Both the position numbers and the translations under genes were made by a program. From Devosia equisanguinis (GTDB taxonomy: Bacteria > Pseudomonadota > Alphaproteobacteria > Rhizobiales > Hyphomicrobiaceae): DNA of 5,539 bases. The notes beneath the pieces are model-generated. The model did no database searches. It worked only from the letters and a program-made list of their open reading frames with translations, and was not told the DNA's origin. Positions 1-5,398 of this stretch are shown here, piece by piece. The DNA is taken from assembly GCA_945901835.1 (NCBI GenBank), contig CAMDMH010000265.1, positions 1-5,539 of the forward strand. The letters run 5' to 3'. Position 1 is the first letter of the stretch, and every line of letters starts with the position of its first letter.

Positions 1-14
1 GTGCGTATTGCCGC

Positions 15-53
15 CCCTCACCCTGACCCTCTCCCCGCACGCGGGGAGAGGGG
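15..53. repeat. REP-like GC-rich palindrome downstream of the cupin gene
   Basis: Perfect 12-bp arms lie at 27-38 (CCCTCTCCCCGC) and 41-52 (GCGGGGAGAGGG), almost abutting, preceded by a C-rich lead-in CCCTCACCCTGA at 15-26. This lead-in plus palindrome resembles a short intergenic repeat seen in many copies across proteobacterial genomes; that comparison is from memory. It begins about 10 bases past the stop codon of the minus-strand cupin gene, so its transcript could form a very stable hairpin that protects or ends the mRNA. There is no U-tract on either strand, so it is not a classical intrinsic terminator. Confidence 0.6.
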
Positions 54-62
54 AATTCGACG

Positions 63-398
63 TTACTTCGGCATTTCGACGGCGACGAGCATCGTGACGA
101 CGGAGTTGCCACGGTTGATGATCTCGCGGCTCTCGCCGGCGGCGATGTAGCAAGAATCGAGCGGGCCGAGCACCGTCTCCTTGCCGTCGATGATGATCGT
201 GAGTTCTCCGGCGAGGATCGTGTAGGTCTTCTCGACGGGGCCCGCGTCAGGGCCTGCGCCGCCGCCGGGCAGGAAGTGCGACAGGCCTACCGTGAAGTTC
301 TTGATACTCTCGGGCTTGTTGATCAGCGCAAACGACGTGTAGCCGCGGTGGTTGGCGGCCTCATAGGTCTTCGCGTCCTTGAAGCGTTTGACTTGCAT
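63..398 (-). CDS. Small single-domain cupin protein (cupin_2-like)
   Basis: A 111-residue protein, the usual size of a stand-alone cupin. The barrel is recognisable from residue 40 on: a Gly/Pro-rich turn LPGGGAGP at 43-50, the strand and turn EKTYTILAGEL at 56-66 (cupin motif 1 end), then IIIDGKETVLGPLD at 68-81 and IAAGESREIINRGN at 85-98 (cupin motif 2). The usual HxH of motif 1 falls on D51-A-G53 and the motif 2 His on R91, so the standard metal ligands are absent; only H17 and H41 are histidines. The start is ATG at 398 with GGAG at 407-410 and an 8-base spacer. The reading frame stays open upstream into the cyclase gene, but that part is low-complexity Arg/Pro-rich sequence typical of out-of-frame GC-rich DNA, so the internal ATG is preferred. 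It lies 134 bp downstream of the cyclase gene on the same strand, which suggests co-transcription. It may be a ligand-binding or accessory protein; substrate unknown. Confidence 0.85.
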   Translation of the reverse strand: MQVKRFKDAKTYEAANHRGYTSFALINKPESIKNFTVGLSHFLPGGGAGPDAGPVEKTYTILAGELTIIIDGKETVLGPLDSCYIAAGESREIINRGNSVVTMLVAVEMPK

Positions 399-406
399 AG
401 TAGGTT

Positions 407-410
407 CTCC
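407..410 (-). promoter_or_regulatory. Ribosome binding site of the cupin gene
   Basis: GGAG on the minus strand, 8 bases before the ATG at 398. It decides the start of the cupin gene within a reading frame that remains open for about 540 bases further upstream. Confidence 0.65.
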
Positions 411-424
411 AGGGTTCAAGCGAC

Positions 425-512
425 CGTAGGCTGGGTCAAGGCATTTGCCGCGACCCAGCGTGTTCCGCGCATGTGGTGTGCTGGGTCGCGCTACGCTTGA
501 CCCAGCACTACG
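425..512. repeat. Composite nested palindrome (paired REP-like element) between cyclase and cupin genes
   Basis: Four copies of one 8-bp unit alternate in orientation: GCTGGGTC at 430-437, GACCCAGC at 452-459, GCTGGGTC at 480-487 and GACCCAGC at 499-506. The outer ends match over CGTAG plus GCTGGGTCAAG (425-440) against CTTGACCCAGC, one unpaired base and CTACG (496-512). The inner copies match over 11 bp (449-459 against 480-490). The element can therefore fold as one long nested stem, or as two side-by-side hairpins (430-437/452-459 and 478-487/499-508). The form fits the paired, non-autonomous REP/BIME-type elements of proteobacteria, in particular the common type with a CGTAGG...CCTACG-like border. 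It sits inside the probable cyclase-cupin transcript, where it could act as an mRNA stabiliser or attenuator; this role is inferred. Confidence 0.75.
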
Positions 513-532
513 ATATTTGCGCCCCAAATGCC

Positions 533-1375
533 TCAAAACTTCGCGCCCTTTTCGATGCGGTAGTTGCCGCTCGGGTCGGTGATCGCGACGAGGCGGATGA
601 TGCAGCCGTCGCCGCGGTCCCAGTTCCAGGGGAAGAATGCGAACGTGCAGCGCTTGCCCGTGACCTTGTCGAGGTCGCCGCCGACGTTCTCGATGCCGAG
701 AATGCCGTTGGTGAAGAGCTTGCGGTGCACCGGCTCCCACTCGGGGTGGTCTTCCTTCCAGTCGCGACCGCCGGACCACTTGAGATACTCGGCCTGCAGA
801 TGGGGATGCAGCGGGCCGTTGCGGTGCGGGCCGATGGCGGTGGCGAGCGGGTGGTCGTTCGCCTGGGTGTCGTGGCCGACGACCTTGACCTTCTTTTCGA
901 CGAACCAATCGCCGGCGGACTTCACGAAGCCGGGGCACTTGCAGAAGTAGTCCTCGCTGTCCTCGTACTGGTGATGCCAGCCGGTGTTGACGATCACGAC
1001 GTCGCGCGGGCGCACGATCTTGCCGGCAGCCTTTTCCAAGTCGTCATGGCCGATCGGCTCCCACATCTTCTTGGGGATCGAGACGACGATGCCGGAGCCG
1101 AAGAAGTGCGGCAGCGGCACTTCGTCGATGAAGGGCGTACCCTGCACGACGTGGGCGGGCGCATCGATGTGTGTGGTGTTGTGCATCGAGGTCGTGATGC
1201 GCTGCGATAGGACGCCCGACTTCGCCATGTAATGGATGCGCTCGATCTTCACGTCCTCGAAGTACGGCCAGTTCGGAGACTGGTACCCGAAGCGATGCGA
1301 CAGATTATAGAACTCGAGCCCCATCTCGTTCTTGAGGTTCTCCTCGAACGGGACGCCGCGGATCTTCTTGACCAA
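533..1375 (-). CDS. Cyclase family metal-dependent hydrolase (kynurenine formamidase-like)
   Basis: A 280-residue protein of the cyclase family (PF04199), which includes bacterial kynurenine formamidase KynB and isatin hydrolase, di-metal enzymes that open amide or lactam bonds. The signature HxGTHxDxPxH appears as H65-N-T-T-H69-I-D71-A-P-A-H75, with Thr in place of the usual Gly at 67. A second metal site is supplied by H217 and E229 (in ILGIENV), spaced 12 residues apart as in KynB. GHDTQAND at 167-174 matches the conserved core strand. The protein is longer than KynB (about 210 residues) because of an insertion around 175-216 (HPLATAIGPHRNGPLHPH and following) and an N-terminal extension. 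The chosen start is TTG at 1375: GGAGG at 1385-1389 stands 9 bases upstream, while the later in-frame ATG at 1324 would drop 17 residues and has only a poorly spaced GAGGAG. No signal peptide, so cytoplasmic. It is the first gene of a likely unit with the cupin. The true substrate cannot be read from the sequence; no other kynurenine-pathway gene is in view. Confidence 0.88.
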   Translation of the reverse strand: MVKKIRGVPFEENLKNEMGLEFYNLSHRFGYQSPNWPYFEDVKIERIHYMAKSGVLSQRITTSMHNTTHIDAPAHVVQGTPFIDEVPLPHFFGSGIVVSIPKKMWEPIGHDDLEKAAGKIVRPRDVVIVNTGWHHQYEDSEDYFCKCPGFVKSAGDWFVEKKVKVVGHDTQANDHPLATAIGPHRNGPLHPHLQAEYLKWSGGRDWKEDHPEWEPVHRKLFTNGILGIENVGGDLDKVTGKRCTFAFFPWNWDRGDGCIIRLVAITDPSGNYRIEKGAKF

Positions 1376-1381
1376 AGGGTA

Positions 1382-1389
1382 TTTCCTCC
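1382..1389 (-). promoter_or_regulatory. Strong ribosome binding site supporting a TTG start of the cyclase gene
   Basis: GGAGGAAA on the minus strand, with GGAGG at 1385-1389 and 9 bases before TTG at 1375. This is the best Shine-Dalgarno match in the window and is the main reason to choose TTG over the ATG at 1324. Confidence 0.7.
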
Positions 1390-1460
1390 GTGAGGCCGGC
1401 GGGTCCGTCCCGACCAGGGAGACCGTGCGCCGGACAGCTAGTGCATGACAGATGGCGGCA

Positions 1461-1489
1461 TTGTTAGCCCCCCGGCAGATCGGCCGCAA
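1461..1489 (-). promoter_or_regulatory. Candidate sigma70-type promoter for the cyclase-cupin unit
   Basis: On the minus strand TTGCGG (1484-1489) and TAACAA (1461-1466) are separated by exactly 17 bases. This would give a leader of roughly 80 bases before the TTG start. The match is moderate and is a by-eye call. Confidence 0.35.
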
Positions 1490-1514
1490 CCGCCCGCGGT
1501 CAGGCTCCTCGATG

Positions 1515-1543
1515 TTGACAGGGGCGGGCAGGCCACTCACAAA
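1515..1543 (+). promoter_or_regulatory. Candidate sigma70-type promoter for prmB
   Basis: A perfect -35 hexamer TTGACA (1515-1520) is followed after 17 bases by the weak -10 CACAAA (1538-1543). Transcription would begin near 1550, leaving a short leader before the ATG at 1578. The -10 matches the consensus at only three positions. Confidence 0.4.
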
Positions 1544-1577
1544 CGCTGCCAATCCTGCACATCTCAGAGATTTAACT

Positions 1578-2519
1578 ATGAGCGCGAAGCCCGAAGGGCT
1601 CGACACAATCGTCGACGACCTCGTCACCGTCCGCGATTGGTTGAGGTGGGGCGTCAGCCGCTTCAACGAGGCCGAGCTGTCGTACGGCCACGGCACGGCG
1701 AATGCGATCGACGAGGCGGCCTTCCTGATCCTGGAAACGCTGTATCTGCCGATCGATGCGCTCGAGCCATGGCTCGACTGCCGGCTCACCAGTTCGGAGC
1801 GGCTGGCTGTGCACGACATTCTCGTTCTGCGGGTGGAGACCCGAAAACCCGCCTCCTATCTGACGGGAACCGCCTACATCCAAGGCCACCGCTTCGCGAT
1901 CGACGAGCGGGTGATCGTGCCACGCAGCTTCATCGGCGAATTGATAAACGGCGGCGATCTCGACGAATTGATGCCCGAGAGCGATGGCCGCATTCTCGAC
2001 CTGTGCGCCGGCTCGGGATGCCTCGCGATCCTCGCTGCGTTGCGGTTCGGCGAGGCGATCGTGGACGCGGTCGAGCTGTCGGCTGACGCGATCGAGGTCG
2101 CGCGGCAGAACATCGCTACCTACGAGACCGGCGAGCGCGTGACGGTGTTGCAGGGCGACCTGTTCGCCCCCGTCGCTGGGCGTCGCTACGATCTCATCAT
2201 CGCAAACCCGCCCTACGTCGCCGCGGCTGAAGTGGCGGCGTTTCCAGCGGAATATGCAGCCGAGCCCATCATGGCGCATCTGGGGGGCGCCGATGGTCTC
2301 GACCTCGCGCGGCGGATCCTGGCCCAGGCAGCGGGGCATCTGAAGCCCGGCGGCACGCTGGTAATGGAGATCGGCACGGGACGCGACATCCTCGAAGCCG
2401 AGTTCCAGCGGCTCGAGTTCGTGTGGCTCGACACGCAGGAGAGCGAAGGCGAAGTGCTGATGATCGGCGTGCAGGATCTGCAAGAGGCCACGCTTCCGCG
2501 CATCAAGCCGAAGGCATAG
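1578..2519 (+). CDS. prmB: Ribosomal protein L3 N5-glutamine methyltransferase PrmB
   Basis: A 313-residue class I SAM-dependent methyltransferase of the HemK/PrmA-PrmB group, close to the 310 residues of E. coli PrmB. It transfers a methyl group from SAM to the side-chain amide of a glutamine in ribosomal protein L3 during 50S assembly, in the cytoplasm. An N-terminal helical substrate-binding domain (about 1-90) leads into the linker YLTGTAYIQGHRF (94-106) and VIVPRSFIGELI (112-123); the VPRS-IGELI signature separates PrmB from the release-factor enzyme PrmC. SAM motif I is ILDLCAGSGCLAI (139-151), the acidic residue after beta-2 is E166 in AVELS, and the catalytic NPPY is at 210-213. The start is ATG at 1578; the frame is open further upstream, but that stretch lacks homology-like sequence and overlaps the promoter. 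The ribosome site is weak (AGAGA at 1566-1570). Function is confident from motifs. Confidence 0.93.
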   Translation: MSAKPEGLDTIVDDLVTVRDWLRWGVSRFNEAELSYGHGTANAIDEAAFLILETLYLPIDALEPWLDCRLTSSERLAVHDILVLRVETRKPASYLTGTAYIQGHRFAIDERVIVPRSFIGELINGGDLDELMPESDGRILDLCAGSGCLAILAALRFGEAIVDAVELSADAIEVARQNIATYETGERVTVLQGDLFAPVAGRRYDLIIANPPYVAAAEVAAFPAEYAAEPIMAHLGGADGLDLARRILAQAAGHLKPGGTLVMEIGTGRDILEAEFQRLEFVWLDTQESEGEVLMIGVQDLQEATLPRIKPKA

Positions 2520-2608
2520 CCGATCGCCTCCGACGACGGCAGTGACAGCACGACCATTTCCATGTCATGCGGCTGGGGCACATGGGTATGGCGACTGCGT
2601 TTCTGATC

Positions 2609-2615
2609 GGAGGGG
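2609..2615 (+). promoter_or_regulatory. Ribosome binding site of the TAXI-type protein gene
   Basis: GGAGGGG ends 7 bases before the ATG at 2623 (9 bases if GGAGG is taken as the core). It fixes the start there, although the frame is open from an earlier ATG at 2542 that would add 27 unremarkable residues. Confidence 0.7.
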
Positions 2616-2622
2616 ACCGCCG

Positions 2623-3984
2623 ATGAGTGCTGGATCGACAAGCGTGAGAATCCGCGAGACCCTGTTGACCATGGGGCCACTGGTCATCGGCCTTCTGCTG
2701 GTTGCTGCCGCATTCTGGGCGGCCGGGAAGTTCATCACGCCGCCACCACCGATGCATCTGGTGATCGCTACGGCGACGAAAGGCAGCCCCTACTACAAGA
2801 TTGCCGAGCGCTACCAGGAGCATATGGCGCGCAACGGCGTGCGGCTCGAACTGAGGGAGACGACGGGATCGTTCGAGAACCTGCGTCTCCTGAAGGACGA
2901 CGGGGCTGGCGTGCAGGCTGCGATCCTGCAAGGCGGCATCATGGCGGCCGGCGAAACGCCCGGCCTCCTGTCGCTCGGCCGTATCTCGTACGAGCCCCTT
3001 TGGATCTTCTACCGGGGCGAGCAGCGACTGGACCGGCTCTCGCAGCTTGCGGGCAAGCGCATCCTGGTTGGTCCACAGGGCGGGGGAACCCAGTTCCTTT
3101 CGACACGCCTGCTGGCGGCAAGCGGGATTGCGGCCGAAAATGCAACTCTGGTGTCGATGGAACTGCCGGACTATGTCGATGCGCTGGCTTCCGGGAAAGC
3201 CGACGCCGGCTTTCTCGTGCTGGCGCCCGACGCCCGTACGATCCAGCGGCTCTTCGCCGTCGGTGACCTCAAGCTGATGAGCCTGTCGCAGGCCGACGCC
3301 TATTCGCAACGGTTTCCCTTCCTGTCGCGGATCGAACTCAAGCAGGGGATCGTCGATTTCGGCCGGAACATTCCCTCGGCCGATACCTCGATGGTGGCCA
3401 CGCTCGCCGCCGTCGCTGTGCGCGAAGATCTGCACCCCGCGCTCGCTAACCTCCTGACGCAGGCTATCCTGGTCGAGCGGAGCCAGCCGCTCGTAGGCCC
3501 CAATGGCGAGGCGCCGATCTTCCAGCGCCTGGCCGAGAGCGCCAGTGCATCCGATCCGGAAATGGCGATGTCGGACGAGGCGCGCCGCGCGTACCGCACG
3601 GGGACGCCGTTCCTGCAACGGTATCTGCCGTTCTGGCTCGCGACGCTGGCCGACCGGATGATGGTATTGCTGCTGCCGATCGTCGGTGTGCTGCTGCCCA
3701 TGCTGCGGATCGGCCCGATGCTCTACTCGTGGCAGGTGCGGCGGCGGCTGCTCTACTGGTATCGCGAATTGCAGTCCGTGGAGGAGGATATCGGGCCCGA
3801 TGCCGACGCTGAGACGATCAGGCGCAAACGCGCTCGCGTTGAAGAGATCGAACTGGCGGTGAACGAGATCCCGCTGCCGCTAACGTTCACCAATCAACTG
3901 TACGACTTGCGCGCCCACATCGACATCGTGCGCCGCCGGCTGGGCGAGTTGCGGGACTTGCGCTCGAGCCAGGCTGCGGCTTGA
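2623..3984 (+). CDS. Membrane-anchored TAXI family TRAP-type solute-binding protein
   Basis: A 453-residue protein with a TAXI/NMT1-type periplasmic binding domain (PF16868-like). An N-terminal hydrophobic segment at about 16-38 (GPLVIGLLLVAAAFWAAG) lacks a clear signal-peptidase site and looks like a membrane anchor. The binding domain runs from about 45 to 330: the opening strand LVIATATKGSPYYKIAERY (46-64), the TAXI hallmark TTGSFENLRLL (80-90), then GKRILVGPQGGGTQFLS (144-160) and ADAGFLVLAP (193-202). A second membrane segment at about 343-362 is followed by the positively charged QVRRR (371-375) and a charged, probably helical tail to the end, which places the tail in the cytoplasm. Ordinary TAXI proteins are about 320 residues and exported; this longer two-membrane-segment type is a known variant whose role is unclear. 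No TRAP membrane subunit gene is in the window. The gene begins 103 bp after prmB on the same strand. Ligand unknown. Confidence 0.85.
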   Translation: MSAGSTSVRIRETLLTMGPLVIGLLLVAAAFWAAGKFITPPPPMHLVIATATKGSPYYKIAERYQEHMARNGVRLELRETTGSFENLRLLKDDGAGVQAAILQGGIMAAGETPGLLSLGRISYEPLWIFYRGEQRLDRLSQLAGKRILVGPQGGGTQFLSTRLLAASGIAAENATLVSMELPDYVDALASGKADAGFLVLAPDARTIQRLFAVGDLKLMSLSQADAYSQRFPFLSRIELKQGIVDFGRNIPSADTSMVATLAAVAVREDLHPALANLLTQAILVERSQPLVGPNGEAPIFQRLAESASASDPEMAMSDEARRAYRTGTPFLQRYLPFWLATLADRMMVLLLPIVGVLLPMLRIGPMLYSWQVRRRLLYWYRELQSVEEDIGPDADAETIRRKRARVEEIELAVNEIPLPLTFTNQLYDLRAHIDIVRRRLGELRDLRSSQAAA

Positions 3985-3989
3985 GCCGT

Positions 3990-4034
3990 ATCCGATCAGA
4001 CGCTATCGCCAGAGGCGATCAGGTCTGATCGGAT
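3990..4034. terminator. Two-tier hairpin between convergent genes, possible bidirectional terminator or REP-like palindrome
   Basis: Perfect 12-bp arms ATCCGATCAGAC (3990-4001) and GTCTGATCGGAT (4023-4034) enclose a second perfect stem, ATCGCC (4005-4010) and GGCGAT (4014-4019), with an AGA loop and a symmetric 3x3 internal loop between the two stems. It starts 5 bases after the stop codon of the TAXI-type gene and about 70 bases beyond the end of the converging ABC binding-protein gene. Neither strand has a proper U-tract after the stem, so termination is inferred from position and stem strength. Confidence 0.6.
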
Positions 4035-4104
4035 GGAACTACTTTGATCTTTGACGATTCCAGCGCCGCCCGAGCCCGCGCGAAAAATCTATCGTCGCTT
4101 CCTG

Positions 4105-5106
4105 CTACTTCAGCCCCGCCAAGGCCTTCTGATAGAAACTCATGTCGAGGAACTTGTCGGGCGCTGGCGGTGTGCCGCCCCACTGTCCTTCCATCTCGGC
4201 GCGCAATGACAGCACGGTCTTGAAGCCTTCCATGTTGAAGGCGAGGTCCTTGGCAAAGCCGCCGGCCTTCTCGTCGAGGCCCATCTTGTAGCTGGCGTCG
4301 GCAATGTCCGGGGCGAGCTTCAAGCGGTCGGCGAGAAGCTTTACGACCTCCTCCTTATTGGCGGGATCGATCGCCCAGCGGATGCCCTCGATGTTGGCTT
4401 GCAGATAGCGCACGAGCAAATCCTCGTTCGCCTTCGCCCAACTCTTCAAGATCCACACGCCGCCAGCCTGATAGGGACCGACGATGGCGGCCGGCGAGCC
4501 GAGGCTCTTGAACTGGCCGGAACGTATCACCTGGATCGAGAACGGCGGGTTCATCATGGCAGCCCAGGCGTTCTGTTTGTTGTCGCGCATCGCCGCGAGA
4601 CGCTGCCCCGTGCCGCCGGCCGGAAACACCTGATAGTCCTTGCCGCGCTCCATGCCCTTCACCTTGAGCATCTTGTAGAGCAGGAACGCATAGGCTGTGT
4701 TGACCGCGTCGACCGCGACCGTCTTGCCCTTGAGATCCTCTAGCGAATTGATCTCGGGCTGAACGATCAGCAGGTTGAGACCGCCGTCACCGCCCATGAC
4801 GATCGAGGCTTCGACCTTGTCGTTCTCGATCTGGGCTACAGCGTTGTCGACGGCGGCATGCGCGATCTGATAGCGGCCGGCGGCGAGGCCGTGGCGCAGT
4901 TCGTCGGAGTTCGGGGTGTTGACGACCTCGACGGCGATGTTGTGCTTTGTGAACAGACCCTTGTGCTGGGCCGACAGGATCGCGAGGTTCGACAGGCCGG
5001 GGAACAGGATGATCTTGAGCGGTGCCTGTTGGGCGTGGGCCGCGCCTGTCGTAGCGAATGCGGCCAGCGCTGCCGCCAAAACTAGACTTCTCCGAGCCTG
5101 CTGCAT
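4105..5106 (-). CDS. ABC transporter substrate-binding protein, SsuA/NMT1-like
   Basis: A 333-residue exported binding protein of the group that includes taurine, alkanesulfonate, nitrate and thiamine-precursor binders (PF09084/PF13379). A Sec signal peptide is clear: positive QQARR, a hydrophobic stretch LVLAAALAAFA, and AHA at 23-25 with cleavage before Q26. The mature protein opens with PLKIILFPGLSNLAILSAQH (29-48), has the acceptor pattern GLFTKHNIAVEVV (50-62), the interdomain SLEDLKGKTVAVD (121-133), and a C-terminal helical part ending near KFLDMSFYQKALAGLK. ATG at 5106 is firmly the start, because an in-frame TAG stands directly before it (5107-5109); GGGA at 5115-5118 is a modest ribosome site. 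No permease or ATPase gene is adjacent, so it is an orphan within this window. The ligand cannot be assigned. Its 5' side faces an IS1595-like transposase end across about 290 bp. Confidence 0.88.
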   Translation of the reverse strand: MQQARRSLVLAAALAAFATTGAAHAQQAPLKIILFPGLSNLAILSAQHKGLFTKHNIAVEVVNTPNSDELRHGLAAGRYQIAHAAVDNAVAQIENDKVEASIVMGGDGGLNLLIVQPEINSLEDLKGKTVAVDAVNTAYAFLLYKMLKVKGMERGKDYQVFPAGGTGQRLAAMRDNKQNAWAAMMNPPFSIQVIRSGQFKSLGSPAAIVGPYQAGGVWILKSWAKANEDLLVRYLQANIEGIRWAIDPANKEEVVKLLADRLKLAPDIADASYKMGLDEKAGGFAKDLAFNMEGFKTVLSLRAEMEGQWGGTPPAPDKFLDMSFYQKALAGLK

Positions 5107-5398
5107 CTATATTTTCCCGATCATTGCTGTTTCTTGGAACAACATTCTTAAGCCGAGTTGCGAAAATTGACCAGGGAGTTGGGGCGTGAAAAGGCCACCG
5201 CTTCGGTAGGCAGATGCTGCACTCTCCGATTGAACCAATCGACCGCGCCACGCCGCGACGAGACCCGAATGACACGTTCGGCGGCGAACGTTCGCTCCAG
5301 AGCAAGTCAGCCTTGCAGAAGCGAGGCAAGAATATGATGATCAAGCTGACAATTCGCCCACAGACCGGCGGACAAAATGCAGGAAACTCCCGACGTGA
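5107..5398. other. Noncoding stretch upstream of the ABC binding-protein gene
   Basis: I see no supported gene in these 292 bases. They hold the 5' region of the binding-protein gene (minus strand), where I could not pick out a convincing promoter. Small dyads are present: CGATTG/CAATCG at 5227-5232 and 5236-5241 around AAC, a perfect 12-bp palindrome GCGAACGTTCGC at 5284-5295, and overlapping 7-bp arms ACGTTCG (5274-5280) and CGAACGT (5285-5291). The part nearest 5398 probably includes the terminal sequence of the IS element whose transposase ends at 5399, but the inverted-repeat boundary cannot be fixed without the other end. Confidence 0.5.
5284..5295. repeat. Perfect 12-bp palindrome with overlapping hairpin arms
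   Basis: GCGAACGTTCGC is self-complementary. Its left half also pairs with ACGTTCG at 5274-5280, forming a hairpin with a GCGG loop. It could be a protein-binding site or part of an IS end; there is no further evidence either way. Confidence 0.35.

Noticed and set aside
399..938. N-terminal extension of the cupin reading frame upstream of its ATG
   Set aside because: The extension is Arg/Pro/His-rich, overlaps the cyclase gene in another frame and crosses the palindromic repeat; the ATG at 398 has its own ribosome site.
473..1210. Plus-strand open frame opposite the cyclase (245 residues)
   Set aside because: Ala/Val/Asp-rich shadow of the cyclase gene with no start signal or domain.
1452..1577. 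Earlier ATG starts for prmB
   Set aside because: They would translate through the TTGACA promoter candidate and add 42 residues not matching the PrmB N-terminus; from 1578 the length agrees with the family.
1376..1819. Further upstream extension of the cyclase frame
   Set aside because: It crosses the candidate promoter and runs antisense into prmB, with low-complexity Ser/Arg-rich sequence; the strong ribosome site at 1382-1389 sets the start.
1572..2483. Long antisense open frame opposite prmB (303 residues)
   Set aside because: It is a GC-bias shadow: composition is unlike a folded protein and prmB has clear catalytic motifs on the other strand.
2503..3618. Long antisense open frame opposite the TAXI-type gene (371 residues)
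   Set aside because: Arg/Gln/His-rich with no recognisable domain; explained as the complement of the real gene.
4787..5344. Minus-strand 185-residue frame upstream of and overlapping the ABC binding-protein gene
   Set aside because: Its second half is the out-of-frame shadow of the binding-protein gene, and the first half shows no domain.
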